Both the position numbers and the translations under genes were made by a program. The notes beneath the pieces were generated by a model. The model did no database searches, was not told the origin of the DNA, and saw only the letters and a program-made list of their open reading frames with translations. This document shows positions 34,637-42,124 of a DNA stretch of 64,000 bases, one piece after another (the stretch's first letter is position 1; each line of letters starts with the position of its first letter). The stretch spans positions 1 to 64,000 of the forward strand of contig CAJTYS010000011.1 in the NCBI GenBank assembly GCA_910583765.1, given 5' to 3'. The stretch is from an uncultured Eubacteriales bacterium. Lineage in GTDB: Bacteria; Bacillota; Clostridia; Peptostreptococcales; Anaerovoracaceae.

Positions 34637-35134
34637 ATGGTGATCAATGAATTTCCCCAAAAGACGATAGAATTGGAAAGGGCAGAGAACGCTAGCGCAG
34701 TAGCGGTGATCGTAAAGAAAACCATAGAAGCGGTGTATCCGCGTTACTATCCGGCTGGCGCAGTGAAATTTTTTCTGGATCTGCACGCTGAAAACCGGAT
34801 CAAAGAAGCACTTTCAAAAGAAGAAATCTACCTGGCAACGCATCAGGGAGTCATAGTGGGAACAGGGAGCATACGCAGGAATGAAATCTGCCGGCTGTTT
34901 GTTTTGCCAAAATATCAGAACAAAGGTTACGGGAGTCAGCTGATGGACTTGCTGGAAGAAAAGATTTTTCAAAAATATGAAACGATTCATGTGGATGCGT
35001 CCTTTCCAGCGGAGGGCATGTATTTGAAGCGGGGATATTCATTTTCGTCCTATGAACGGATCGAGACGGAAAACGGTGATTTTCTTTGCTATCACATTAT
35101 GGAAAAAGGAAAGCCGCAGCATTACATGGTATAA
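34637..35134 (+). CDS. GNAT-family N-acetyltransferase
   Basis: 165-aa acetyltransferase. The GNAT core is clear: GTGSIRRNEICRLFVLPKYQNKGYGSQLMDLLEE, with the acetyl-CoA pyrophosphate loop QNKGYG. The open frame extends back into the previous gene, but AAGGAGAAC precedes the ATG at 34637. Substrate unknown. Confidence 0.85.
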   Translation: MVINEFPQKTIELERAENASAVAVIVKKTIEAVYPRYYPAGAVKFFLDLHAENRIKEALSKEEIYLATHQGVIVGTGSIRRNEICRLFVLPKYQNKGYGSQLMDLLEEKIFQKYETIHVDASFPAEGMYLKRGYSFSSYERIETENGDFLCYHIMEKGKPQHYMV

Positions 35135-35209
35135 TGAAGGCAGGCAATTGACATGGTGTTGCTGTTGTTAGCCATAGTTTGCATAATCAGAGATGATTGG
35201 AGGAGGACA

Positions 35210-35566
35210 ATGTGTAGTAAGGACACCTTATATACGATTTTAGAGCATATTTGTGATAAAGCGAAACATGAGTTTGGCGATAAATTGAGTTCCGTTGTTT
35301 TATATGGTTCCTATGCAAGAAAAGAACAAGATGACGAGCCAGATATTGATGTCATGGTTATCGTGGATTTACATGTGGATGAGATTAAGGCTTTTAAACG
35401 CTTGTTTTCTGATTTTTCTCTTGAGATGGATTTGCGATATGATGTGGTGTTGTCTCTTCTTTTGCAGGATAAAGCGAGTTTTGAACAAAGAAAGGGATCA
35501 TCGCCTTTCTTTAAAAATATATTGAGGGAAGGGGTTGAGCTTATTGACCGATCGAGAAAACATTGA
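35210..35566 (+). CDS. minimal nucleotidyltransferase (MntA-like)
   Basis: 118-aa MNT-family protein. The nucleotidyltransferase motif is GSYARKEQDDEPDIDVMVIVD, with the DxD acid pair. Start at 35210 after GGAGGAGGA. In HepT/MntA-type toxin-antitoxin systems this antitoxin modifies the HEPN ribonuclease toxin encoded next to it. Here the downstream HEPN frame begins inside this gene but stops after 28 codons, so the pair looks broken. Confidence 0.85.
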   Translation: MCSKDTLYTILEHICDKAKHEFGDKLSSVVLYGSYARKEQDDEPDIDVMVIVDLHVDEIKAFKRLFSDFSLEMDLRYDVVLSLLLQDKASFEQRKGSSPFFKNILREGVELIDRSRKH

Positions 35567-35630
35567 TCTCGCTAGATATAAACTTGATAAGGCAATCAGT
35601 GAGAGGGTGGCACCAGAGAGCTGCGGCTAA
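35544..35630 (+). pseudogene. truncated HEPN-domain toxin remnant
   Basis: A TTG-initiated frame overlapping the end of the nucleotidyltransferase gene by 23 bp encodes LTDRENIDLARYKLDKA, the typical opening of HEPN (HepT-like) partners, then diverges and ends at a TAA after 28 codons. A full HEPN protein is about 110-130 residues, so roughly 100 residues including the RX4-6H RNase motif are missing. No other frame in the next 70 bp continues the domain. Confidence 0.6.
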
Positions 35631-35699
35631 AACAGAGTATTTATCCGATTTGCGAAACTCGAGAGCAGAGCGCCTGACTAAATAAAGGAGGAACAATTT

Positions 35700-36446
35700 A
35701 TGGCAAACATTATGATCCAGGGAAAAAACGGCTATGAGATCGCCTGCGTCCAAGCGGCAACAGGCAGAGAGGAAAAGGCGGTTTTGATCATGCATGGATT
35801 TGGAAGCAGCAAGGACGGTTTCACTGCGGCCATGCTTACAGAGGAATTTCCCAAGAAAGGCATCGCGGCGCTTGCCTTTGATTTTCCAGCCCATGGAGAA
35901 AGCCCTGTGGATGGAGACTTTTTCACTCTGGAAAACTGCCTTGTGGACATGGCCTCTGCGGAGGAAGCCTTGCGATGCCTTGCGCCAAAAGCGGAAATCG
36001 GCTATTTTGGTTCGAGTTTTGGAGCCTATATGACGCTCCTGTATTTGGCTTCTGGAAAAGCAAGTGGAAAAAAAGCGTTTCTGCGCAGCGCAGCAGTGGA
36101 AATGCCCAATCTTCTGGCCAATCGGACAGAGGCAGGAAAAAGGCTGTTGGAACAGCAGGGTTACATAATGGAAGAAGAGGAGGGCATGCGTCCTTTAAAG
36201 CTGACGCAGCGGCTCTTTGACGGCCTGGACGCAAACGATGTCTTCCAGCAATACAAGAGGGGAACCGCATTGCTTCACATGGTCCATGGGACCGAGGATG
36301 AAGCCGCGTCCTTTGAAGCTGCCCGGCGTTTTGCGGAGCTGAAAGGCGCGAAGCTCACTGTGCTGGATGGCGGCGACCACCAATTGTCCCGGCTAGGGAT
36401 GCCGGAGCAGGTGCTGGATTTGGCAGCGAAGTTTTTTTCAAACTAG
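35700..36446 (+). CDS. alpha/beta hydrolase
   Basis: 248-aa serine hydrolase. The family pattern is HGFGSSKDG near residue 30, nucleophile elbow GSSFGAYM (Ser near 101), then acid GTEDEA and catalytic His in GGDHQLS. Cytoplasmic. RBS is AAAGGAGGAAC. Similar proteins are esterases or acylaminoacyl-peptidase-like; the substrate is unknown. Confidence 0.83.
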   Translation: MANIMIQGKNGYEIACVQAATGREEKAVLIMHGFGSSKDGFTAAMLTEEFPKKGIAALAFDFPAHGESPVDGDFFTLENCLVDMASAEEALRCLAPKAEIGYFGSSFGAYMTLLYLASGKASGKKAFLRSAAVEMPNLLANRTEAGKRLLEQQGYIMEEEEGMRPLKLTQRLFDGLDANDVFQQYKRGTALLHMVHGTEDEAASFEAARRFAELKGAKLTVLDGGDHQLSRLGMPEQVLDLAAKFFSN

Positions 36447-36524
36447 AATATGGCAGGCGCCGAAAGGTGCCGTCAGTAAATAAATGGAAAGGAGAAGGAA
36501 GATCACTTCCTACATAGAGAAACA

Positions 36525-37403
36525 ATGGAACCATGGAGAGAAATCGCGGTAAGCGACAAAAGCAAAGCAGACGTATGTGTGATGGGGATTGGATTTGATG
36601 GCGCGGCAAGCGTTGGAAAAGGCGCGGCACAAGGGCCTGAACAGATTCGCAAATGTTCAGAGGTGCTGCCGCCGGTGAACATAACTGGTGACTTTTTTGA
36701 CACATTGCGAGTGTTTGACGCAGGAGACGTCCCTTTTAGCCTGGATTGGGAAGCATATTACAGACAAGTGGAGCAGGAAGCCTATGATTTGCTAAAAACA
36801 GACAGCTTCTGTATCTTTTTAGGCGGCGACCATTCTGTCACCATTCCGCTCAGCAGAGCAATCGGCAGGTATTATAAAGGGAAGAAAGTTGGTGTCGTGC
36901 ATTTTGATTCCCATCCAGATCTGTGCGATGAATACGAAGGAAGCAAATGGTCCCATGCGTGTCCGTTGAGGAGAGTGGTGGAAGATGTCATTGCCCCGGG
37001 AGATTTAGCCCAGGTAGGGATCCGTTCCTATGAAAAGGAAGAGATCCAGTATTACGCAGAACACCCGGAATTGACGGTCATCAAGGCTTATGACATTTTC
37101 CGGAAGGGCTATGAAGCGGCAGCAGAGCAGTTAGTTGAGAAATTCCAGGAATATGACATGGTGTATGTCACCCTTGACATCGACGTGTTGGACCCAGCCT
37201 TCGCGCCAGGCACCGGAACACCGGAGGGAGGCGGCATATCCACCAGGGAGTTGATGTACATCATCAATGCATTGATGGAGCGAACGCCAGTCAGAGCCAT
37301 GGATATTGTGGAAGTGGCACCGCCTCTTGACACGGAAAACCAGATCACTTCTTGGGCAGCTGTGAAGGTGATCTATGAAGTGTTCGCGAAACTCGCGAAA
37401 TGA
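36525..37403 (+). CDS. speB: agmatinase / arginase-family ureohydrolase
   Basis: 292-aa binuclear-manganese ureohydrolase. All metal motifs are present: GGDHSVT, HFDSHPDL, and DIDVLDPAFAPGTGTPEGGG; SHACPLRR replaces the more usual SHGTPFRR. It probably converts agmatine to putrescine and urea, although arginase or another guanidino substrate is possible. The best ribosome-binding sequence lies about 30 bp before the start, and no closer in-frame start exists, so the exact start is uncertain. Not obviously in an operon with its neighbours. Confidence 0.85.
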   Translation: MEPWREIAVSDKSKADVCVMGIGFDGAASVGKGAAQGPEQIRKCSEVLPPVNITGDFFDTLRVFDAGDVPFSLDWEAYYRQVEQEAYDLLKTDSFCIFLGGDHSVTIPLSRAIGRYYKGKKVGVVHFDSHPDLCDEYEGSKWSHACPLRRVVEDVIAPGDLAQVGIRSYEKEEIQYYAEHPELTVIKAYDIFRKGYEAAAEQLVEKFQEYDMVYVTLDIDVLDPAFAPGTGTPEGGGISTRELMYIINALMERTPVRAMDIVEVAPPLDTENQITSWAAVKVIYEVFAKLAK

Positions 37404-37472
37404 TAAGCACGGCCCATCATCGTAGATGTGAAGCAAGATAATCAGAATCATTGAGAACAAGGAGACAATTTT

Positions 37473-38009
37473 ATGAAAGCATTATTATTCAATGGAAGCC
37501 CAAGAAAGGGCAACACTTGCGCGGCACTGGACGCATTGAAAAAAGGCATGGAAAACATGAACGATCTTGAGATTCAGGAAGTGATCGCAGCAGATGTGAG
37601 CGTCACTCCATGCATGGCCTGCGACCTTTGTGACAGTGATGGTGAATGTGTGTTTGAAGACGATACCAACGATGTGGTGGACGCTGTCTTAGCGGCAGAC
37701 ATTATCGTGTTCGCGACACCAGTGTACTGGTGGGGCATGACCGCGCAGCTGAAAGTGATCATCGACAAATTCTACTCTCGGAGCAAACGCTTGAAGGAGT
37801 TAAAGAAAAAGGTGGGCGTGCTGGTGATCGGTGAAGCAGGGCAGGACGATCCGCAGTATGAAATCATTCCAAAGCAATTTGCCTGCATCTGCGATTATTT
37901 GGGATGGGAAATGGCTTTTTCCAAGACCTACACGGCAGCGGAGACTAACGATCTGGCAAAATCCGCGGAAACCATGAAAGAGATCGAAGAACTGTGGAAG
38001 GCATTTTAA
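37473..38009 (+). CDS. flavodoxin-like NAD(P)H-dependent FMN reductase
   Basis: 178-aa flavodoxin-fold oxidoreductase. FMN-phosphate loop NGSPRKGNTCAALD, then CxxC-type pair in PCMACDLCDSDGECVFEDD, and the flavin-binding TPVYWWGMTAQLKVIIDK. The iron-sulfur flavoprotein-like cysteines (four near residue 47-60) are more numerous than in simple FMN reductases. AAGGAG upstream. Role: electron transfer or quinone/nitro reduction; unassigned. Confidence 0.85.
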   Translation: MKALLFNGSPRKGNTCAALDALKKGMENMNDLEIQEVIAADVSVTPCMACDLCDSDGECVFEDDTNDVVDAVLAADIIVFATPVYWWGMTAQLKVIIDKFYSRSKRLKELKKKVGVLVIGEAGQDDPQYEIIPKQFACICDYLGWEMAFSKTYTAAETNDLAKSAETMKEIEELWKAF

Positions 38010-38059
38010 CATAGGCGCTTTTGCCTGTCACATCATTTGAAAGATAGAGACATGAAATC

Positions 38060-38096
38060 AGCCGGAGAGCACCATGCTTTCCGGCTCTGGCTGTTT
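38060..38096 (+). terminator. hairpin after the flavodoxin-like gene
   Basis: AGCCGGAGAGC (38060-38070), loop ACCAT, GCTTTCCGGCT (38076-38086); a short T-run follows 7 bases later. Probable but weak terminator. Confidence 0.55.
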
Positions 38097-38152
38097 TATG
38101 CGCTCTATGCGCTAACGGGGTCATGAAGCATCACAAAAGGAGGCATTGAATC

Positions 38153-39031
38153 GTGTTTGAATTACAGCAAATCAGTGAAAAAACCTATTACATAGATTGT
38201 CCTGCAAAAATCGGCGTCTACCGGTCAAACGACACAGACGTTTACCTGATTGACAGCGGCAGTGACAAGGACGCGGGGCGCAGAGTCCGCAAGCTGTTGG
38301 ATGAGAAGAGCTGGAAGCTGCGAGGCATCCTCAACACCCATTCCAACGCGGATCATATTGGCGGCAATCATTATTTGCAGCAGCAGACAGGCTGCAAAGT
38401 CTTTGCAGGCGGCATGGAAGCGGCATTTACCCAGTACCCCATATTAGAACCTTCCTTTTTATATGGTGGTTATCCTTTCAAAGAGCTGCGTCACAAATTT
38501 TTGATGGCCAAGGAAAGTGTGGCCAGCGATTTTCAGGATGGCGATTTTCCTAAGGAAGTGGACATCATCCCATTGGAGGGCCATTTTTTCCACATGGTCG
38601 GTTTTCGCACACCGGATGATATCGTGTTTCTGGCAGATTGCCTGTCCAGCAAAGAAACTCTGGAAAAATACAAGATCGGATTCATCTATGATGTGGCTGC
38701 GTATCTGCGAACTCTGGAAACAGTCAAAGACTTGAAGGCGAATCTGTTCGTTCCCGCCCATGCGGAGGCAACGGAAAACATTGCGCCTTTGGCCCAGTAC
38801 AACATCGATAAAGTATGGGAAACCGCGGACTTGATCCTGGAGCTTTGCCAGGAGCCCATATGTTTTGAACATCTTTTACAAAAACTGTTTTCCAGCTGCG
38901 GCCTGACCATGACCTTTGAGCAGTATGCGCTGGTAGGAAGCACAGTGCGTTCCTATCTTGCGTGGCTCAAGGACACGGGGAAAGCAGAGGCCAAGTTTGA
39001 GGACAATCTGCTGTTGTGGACACGGGTGTAA
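38153..39031 (+). CDS. metallo-beta-lactamase-fold hydrolase
   Basis: 292-aa MBL-fold protein. The first motif is THSNADHIGG, where Asn takes the place of the second His of HxHxDH; the rest of the site (GHFFHM, LADCLS, PAHAE) is present. The Asn form is seen in a Clostridial subfamily as I recall, so one zinc ligand may be absent rather than decayed. The last 80 residues look like a winged-helix-like or accessory domain. Start is GTG 38153 after AAAAGGAGG. Substrate unknown. Confidence 0.82.
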   Translation: MFELQQISEKTYYIDCPAKIGVYRSNDTDVYLIDSGSDKDAGRRVRKLLDEKSWKLRGILNTHSNADHIGGNHYLQQQTGCKVFAGGMEAAFTQYPILEPSFLYGGYPFKELRHKFLMAKESVASDFQDGDFPKEVDIIPLEGHFFHMVGFRTPDDIVFLADCLSSKETLEKYKIGFIYDVAAYLRTLETVKDLKANLFVPAHAEATENIAPLAQYNIDKVWETADLILELCQEPICFEHLLQKLFSSCGLTMTFEQYALVGSTVRSYLAWLKDTGKAEAKFEDNLLLWTRV

Positions 39032-39046
39032 AAGATAGTGCGTCTG

Positions 39047-39075
39047 TTGAGCCTGCGATTTATTTATGGTATAAT
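39047..39075 (+). promoter_or_regulatory. promoter P1 upstream of ychF
   Basis: TTGAGC (39047-39052), 17-bp spacer, TATAAT (39070-39075) with an extended TGG before it. A sigma-A-type promoter. Confidence 0.7.
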
Positions 39076-39119
39076 GGACGCATTGATTAAAACGACGTTA
39101 CCGAAATGTAGCGTCCATT
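39073..39119. repeat. 9-bp inverted repeat between two ychF promoters
   Basis: AATGGACGC (39073-39081) and GCGTCCATT (39111-39119) are perfect complements around a 29-base loop. The left arm overlaps the P1 -10 box and P2 follows at 39158, so the dyad could be an operator or a leader hairpin in the P1 transcript. Confidence 0.55.
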
Positions 39120-39157
39120 GAATCATGGATTTTGATTATGATTTCAAAGGCAATCCA

Positions 39158-39166
39158 TGGTATAAT
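39158..39166 (+). promoter_or_regulatory. extended -10 promoter P2 upstream of ychF
   Basis: TGGTATAAT identical in its TGG-extended -10 box to P1; no good -35 box at 17 bp, so it is an extended -10 type. It lies 75 bp before the gene. Confidence 0.55.
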
Positions 39167-39241
39167 ACATAACTGTATCTGGCTTTTTTCACCCAGAAAG
39201 GGGCAATAGAACCATTGAAAACAAAGGAGATGTGAAAATAA

Positions 39242-40336
39242 ATGAAATTAGGAATCGTAGGGCTTCCAAATGTAGGAAAAAGCACGTTGTTCAACGCCAT
39301 CACCAAGGCTGGCGCAGAAGCGGCCAATTACCCTTTTTGCACCATTGAACCCAATGTAGGCGTGGTGACAGTTCCGGACGAACGTCTTAAAGTCCTCCAC
39401 GAAATGTACAATTCCAAAAAAACCATCCATACGACCATTGAATTTTACGATATCGCTGGCCTGGTAAAGGGTGCTTCCAAAGGAGAAGGCCTGGGGAACA
39501 AATTTCTGGGTCATATCAGGGAAGTGGCGGCCATCGTTCATGTTGTCCGCTGCTTTGAAGATCCTAACGTGGTGCATGTGGACGGAAAGATCAACCCGCT
39601 TTCTGACATCGAAACCATTAACATGGAGCTGATCTTGTCAGACATGGAAGTGCTGGAGCGCAGGATCCAAAAGACTACCAAGAATTTGAAGGGAGACAAG
39701 AGCCTGCAAAAGGAGCTGGATCTGCTGAAAAAAATCGAAGCCTTTCTGGAAAGCGGCAAGTCCGCTAGAGCCATGGAGCTGACTGATGATGAAGGGGAAT
39801 TCGTGAAAAGCCTGGACCTGCTGTCCTACAAACCAGTCATTTACGCAGCCAATGTTTCAGAAGAGGAAGCAGGGGATTCAGCGGGAAACGAATATGTGGA
39901 ATCCGTTCAGAAATTCGCGGAAACGGAAGGGTCTGACGTGGTCGTGGTCTGCGCCAAAATCGAAGCGGAAATGTCAGAGCTGGAAGAAGATGAAAAGGCC
40001 ATGTTCCTGGAGGAATTGGGCATCGAAGAATCAGGGCTGGACAAACTAGTGAAAGCTTCTTATCATCTTTTGGACTTGATTTCTTTCCTTACTGCGGGCG
40101 AGCCGGAAGTTCGGGCTTGGACCATTAAACGAGGCACAAAAGCGCCGGGTGCTGCCGGAAAGATTCATACGGATTTTGAGCGAGGCTTCATTCGGGCAGA
40201 AACCATTGCCTATGACAAGCTCATCGAATGCGGCGGGAACCTGGCCGCAGCAAAGGAAAAAGGTCTGGTACGGGCAGAAGGAAAAGAGTACGTTGTGCAG
40301 GATGGCGATGTGATGCATTTTCTGTTCAATGTATAG
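39242..40336 (+). CDS. ychF: YchF-type P-loop ATPase (Obg family)
   Basis: 364-aa highly conserved ribosome-associated ATPase. G1 motif GLPNVGKSTLFNAIT; the switch region FYDIAGLVKGASKGEGLGN; the C-terminal TGS domain is intact (VRAWTIKRGTKAPGAAGKIHTDFERGFIRAE). Length and ends match the family. Two sigma-A-type promoters precede it and a bidirectional terminator follows. YchF is a housekeeping protein with a role in translation and stress; it prefers ATP over GTP. Confidence 0.97.
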   Translation: MKLGIVGLPNVGKSTLFNAITKAGAEAANYPFCTIEPNVGVVTVPDERLKVLHEMYNSKKTIHTTIEFYDIAGLVKGASKGEGLGNKFLGHIREVAAIVHVVRCFEDPNVVHVDGKINPLSDIETINMELILSDMEVLERRIQKTTKNLKGDKSLQKELDLLKKIEAFLESGKSARAMELTDDEGEFVKSLDLLSYKPVIYAANVSEEEAGDSAGNEYVESVQKFAETEGSDVVVVCAKIEAEMSELEEDEKAMFLEELGIEESGLDKLVKASYHLLDLISFLTAGEPEVRAWTIKRGTKAPGAAGKIHTDFERGFIRAETIAYDKLIECGGNLAAAKEKGLVRAEGKEYVVQDGDVMHFLFNV

Positions 40337-40380
40337 GAAAAATCGCAAAAATTTTATAGTATCTATGTTATTAAGGAAAC

Positions 40381-40427
40381 AAAAAAAGAACGCTTTCAAG
40401 GATGATACCCGGAAGCGTTCTTTTTTG
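40381..40427. terminator. bidirectional terminator between ychF and lgt
   Basis: AAAAAAGAACGCTT pairs with AAGCGTTCTTTTTT across a 16-base loop. A-run before and T-run after, so it can end both ychF (plus) and lgt (minus). Confidence 0.85.
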
Positions 40428-40465
40428 TTGACATGAATTTGTCGGCTTCAATTCTTGGAGCTATT

Positions 40466-41218
40466 TTACTGCGCCGTGCTTTTCTTCCAATGCCTATATA
40501 AAACCACATAAATAACGGAAAAGATCAGGATGATCAACAAACTCAGGACCTGGGCTTGCTTGAACGGCCCCAGCATCAGCGAGTCAGTGCGCAGCGCTTC
40601 CACGAAAAAGCGTTCCAAAGAATATAAGATCCCGTAAAGGAGAAAGGTCTGGCCTTGGAATTTGCGGTGATCATCTACGTAGATCAACAGGAAAAACAAC
40701 AGCAGGCACCAGATGGATTCATATAAAAAAGTCGGATGGTATCCGATGCCATCAATGGTCACGGCCCAAGGGAGATCAGTGGGTCCGCCGTGGGCTTCGG
40801 AATTAAAATAATTTCCCCACCTGCCGATGGACTGAGCCAGGGCAATGGAAGGAATCGCAAGATCCAGCACGTTGAAAGGCCGCAGTTTCCAGATCGCGCA
40901 TAAGATCACAGCGGCGCCCAGCCCAAAGAGAAGACCGCCATGAATCGCCAGGCCGCCTAATCTGATATTGATGATCTTTAAGAGATCTCCGCTGTACTGC
41001 TCCCAGTTAAAGACCACATAATAAAGGCGCGCGCCTATGATGCCAGCGGGCACGCAGATCAGGACAAAATCTAAGATCCGGTCAGAGGCTATGTTGTGGC
41101 GCGGGGCGCGTTTATAAGTGATAAAGGTGGCCAGGACAATGGCTGCGGCGATCAGGATGCCGTACCACATCACATCAATGCCGAAGATGCGGAACGCCAC
41201 TTGATTCGGTATGGGCAT
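40466..41218 (-). CDS. lgt: prolipoprotein diacylglyceryl transferase
   Basis: 250-aa membrane enzyme that adds diacylglycerol to the lipobox cysteine of prolipoproteins. It has about seven membrane spans and the signature GGLAIHGGLLFG near residue 90, then RWGNYFNSEAHGG. Start ATG follows GGTGAATTT, a weak site. A lipoprotein gene lies directly upstream on the same strand (74 bp). Several lipoproteins in this window would be its substrates. Confidence 0.95.
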   Translation of the reverse strand: MPIPNQVAFRIFGIDVMWYGILIAAAIVLATFITYKRAPRHNIASDRILDFVLICVPAGIIGARLYYVVFNWEQYSGDLLKIINIRLGGLAIHGGLLFGLGAAVILCAIWKLRPFNVLDLAIPSIALAQSIGRWGNYFNSEAHGGPTDLPWAVTIDGIGYHPTFLYESIWCLLLFFLLIYVDDHRKFQGQTFLLYGILYSLERFFVEALRTDSLMLGPFKQAQVLSLLIILIFSVIYVVLYRHWKKSTAQ

Positions 41219-41292
41219 AAAAATTCACCAATTTCCCTTTCCATAGTTTCCTGCTTCAGGACCTGCCAAAGATGTGGTTCCTATGCGCAGGC

Positions 41293-41823
41293 TCATGATT
41301 TCGGCAGTTCCTTTGCTAAAAGCAGCAATGCGCTGCCGCCGATTATGTAGACATTATAAAGCTTTTCCGGCGGTTCCGAATCTTTGTTTTTTGACGCGGC
41401 TTTTTCCCCATCCTTTTGCACCTTGGAAATGAACGTTTCCAGATCCATCACTTCTGGAGCGCCATCCGGCGATTTGATATAAGTAGCCATGGCCTGTGAA
41501 GACAGGGGAACTGTGTTGGATATGTTTTTATCTGCCACATAATAGCCGTCATCTGAAATAGAGCTTTCCACGATCACCATGCTGTGAACCGTGAGAGAAC
41601 AGGCCCCACCCGAATCTTTCTCGATTTCAATGGTGCCCAAGGTGGATTCGCCGCCGTCCCGAAGGAGCTGCTCTGCGTATTCTCCGGACAAATATTCTAC
41701 TGTGATTTCAGGCTCCTCTAAATTGTCATGTTCGCCCGGATCCTCTTCACACCCAGTCAAAAAAAGGCAGAATGCGAATATCATGGCTAAGATCAGGGCC
41801 GGAGCAAAGCTGTTTCGTTTCAT
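41293..41823 (-). CDS. small lipoprotein of unknown function
   Basis: 176 aa. The N-terminus is a lipoprotein signal with lipobox LTGC followed by the acidic EEDPGEHDNLEEPE. The mature part has no domain I recognise. A C-terminal hydrophobic stretch (VYIIGGSALLLLA) resembles a weak membrane anchor. It is upstream of lgt in the same direction and has its own promoter. Confidence 0.75.
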   Translation of the reverse strand: MKRNSFAPALILAMIFAFCLFLTGCEEDPGEHDNLEEPEITVEYLSGEYAEQLLRDGGESTLGTIEIEKDSGGACSLTVHSMVIVESSISDDGYYVADKNISNTVPLSSQAMATYIKSPDGAPEVMDLETFISKVQKDGEKAASKNKDSEPPEKLYNVYIIGGSALLLLAKELPKS

Positions 41824-41852
41824 GTTATCCTCCAGACAAAAACTCTACTCAC

Positions 41853-41881
41853 ATTATACTATTCTGTCCACATTATCACAA
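41853..41881 (-). promoter_or_regulatory. sigma-A-type promoter for the lipoprotein gene
   Basis: On the minus strand: TTGTGA (41881-41876), 17-bp spacer, TATAAT (41858-41853). The start codon is about 30 bp further on. The rest of the 41824-42124 gap holds only a poor inverted repeat near 41940-41985. Confidence 0.68.
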
Positions 41882-42124
41882 GCAAATTACAAAATGTTTC
41901 CAAGAAATTTGACGTGCTTTTTGATTATGCGGGAAATATCGACAAAGCCCACTGCTGAAAGAGGATCGATAAAGCCCGCTTTGTTCCAATGCCTAAAATG
42001 AATTTTCCTATTAGAAAGGGTAAAGTGAAATGAGCTGCGGGGTCTTTTCTATTTTATCCAATCGCATATGCAGTGGCCGCAGGGGGCAGCCTTTTTTAGC
42101 GGCGGCACAAAAGCTGTTTATCGC

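Noticed and set aside
35604..35660. T-box-like core AGGGTGGCACC upstream of the alpha/beta hydrolase gene
   Set aside because: No specifier stem upstream (a coding gene lies there), the GCG after ACC is missing, and no terminator with a T-run follows.
41940..41985. Inverted repeat ACAAAGC/GCTTTGT
   Set aside because: Only 7 bp with a loop of about 30 bases and no T-run in either direction.
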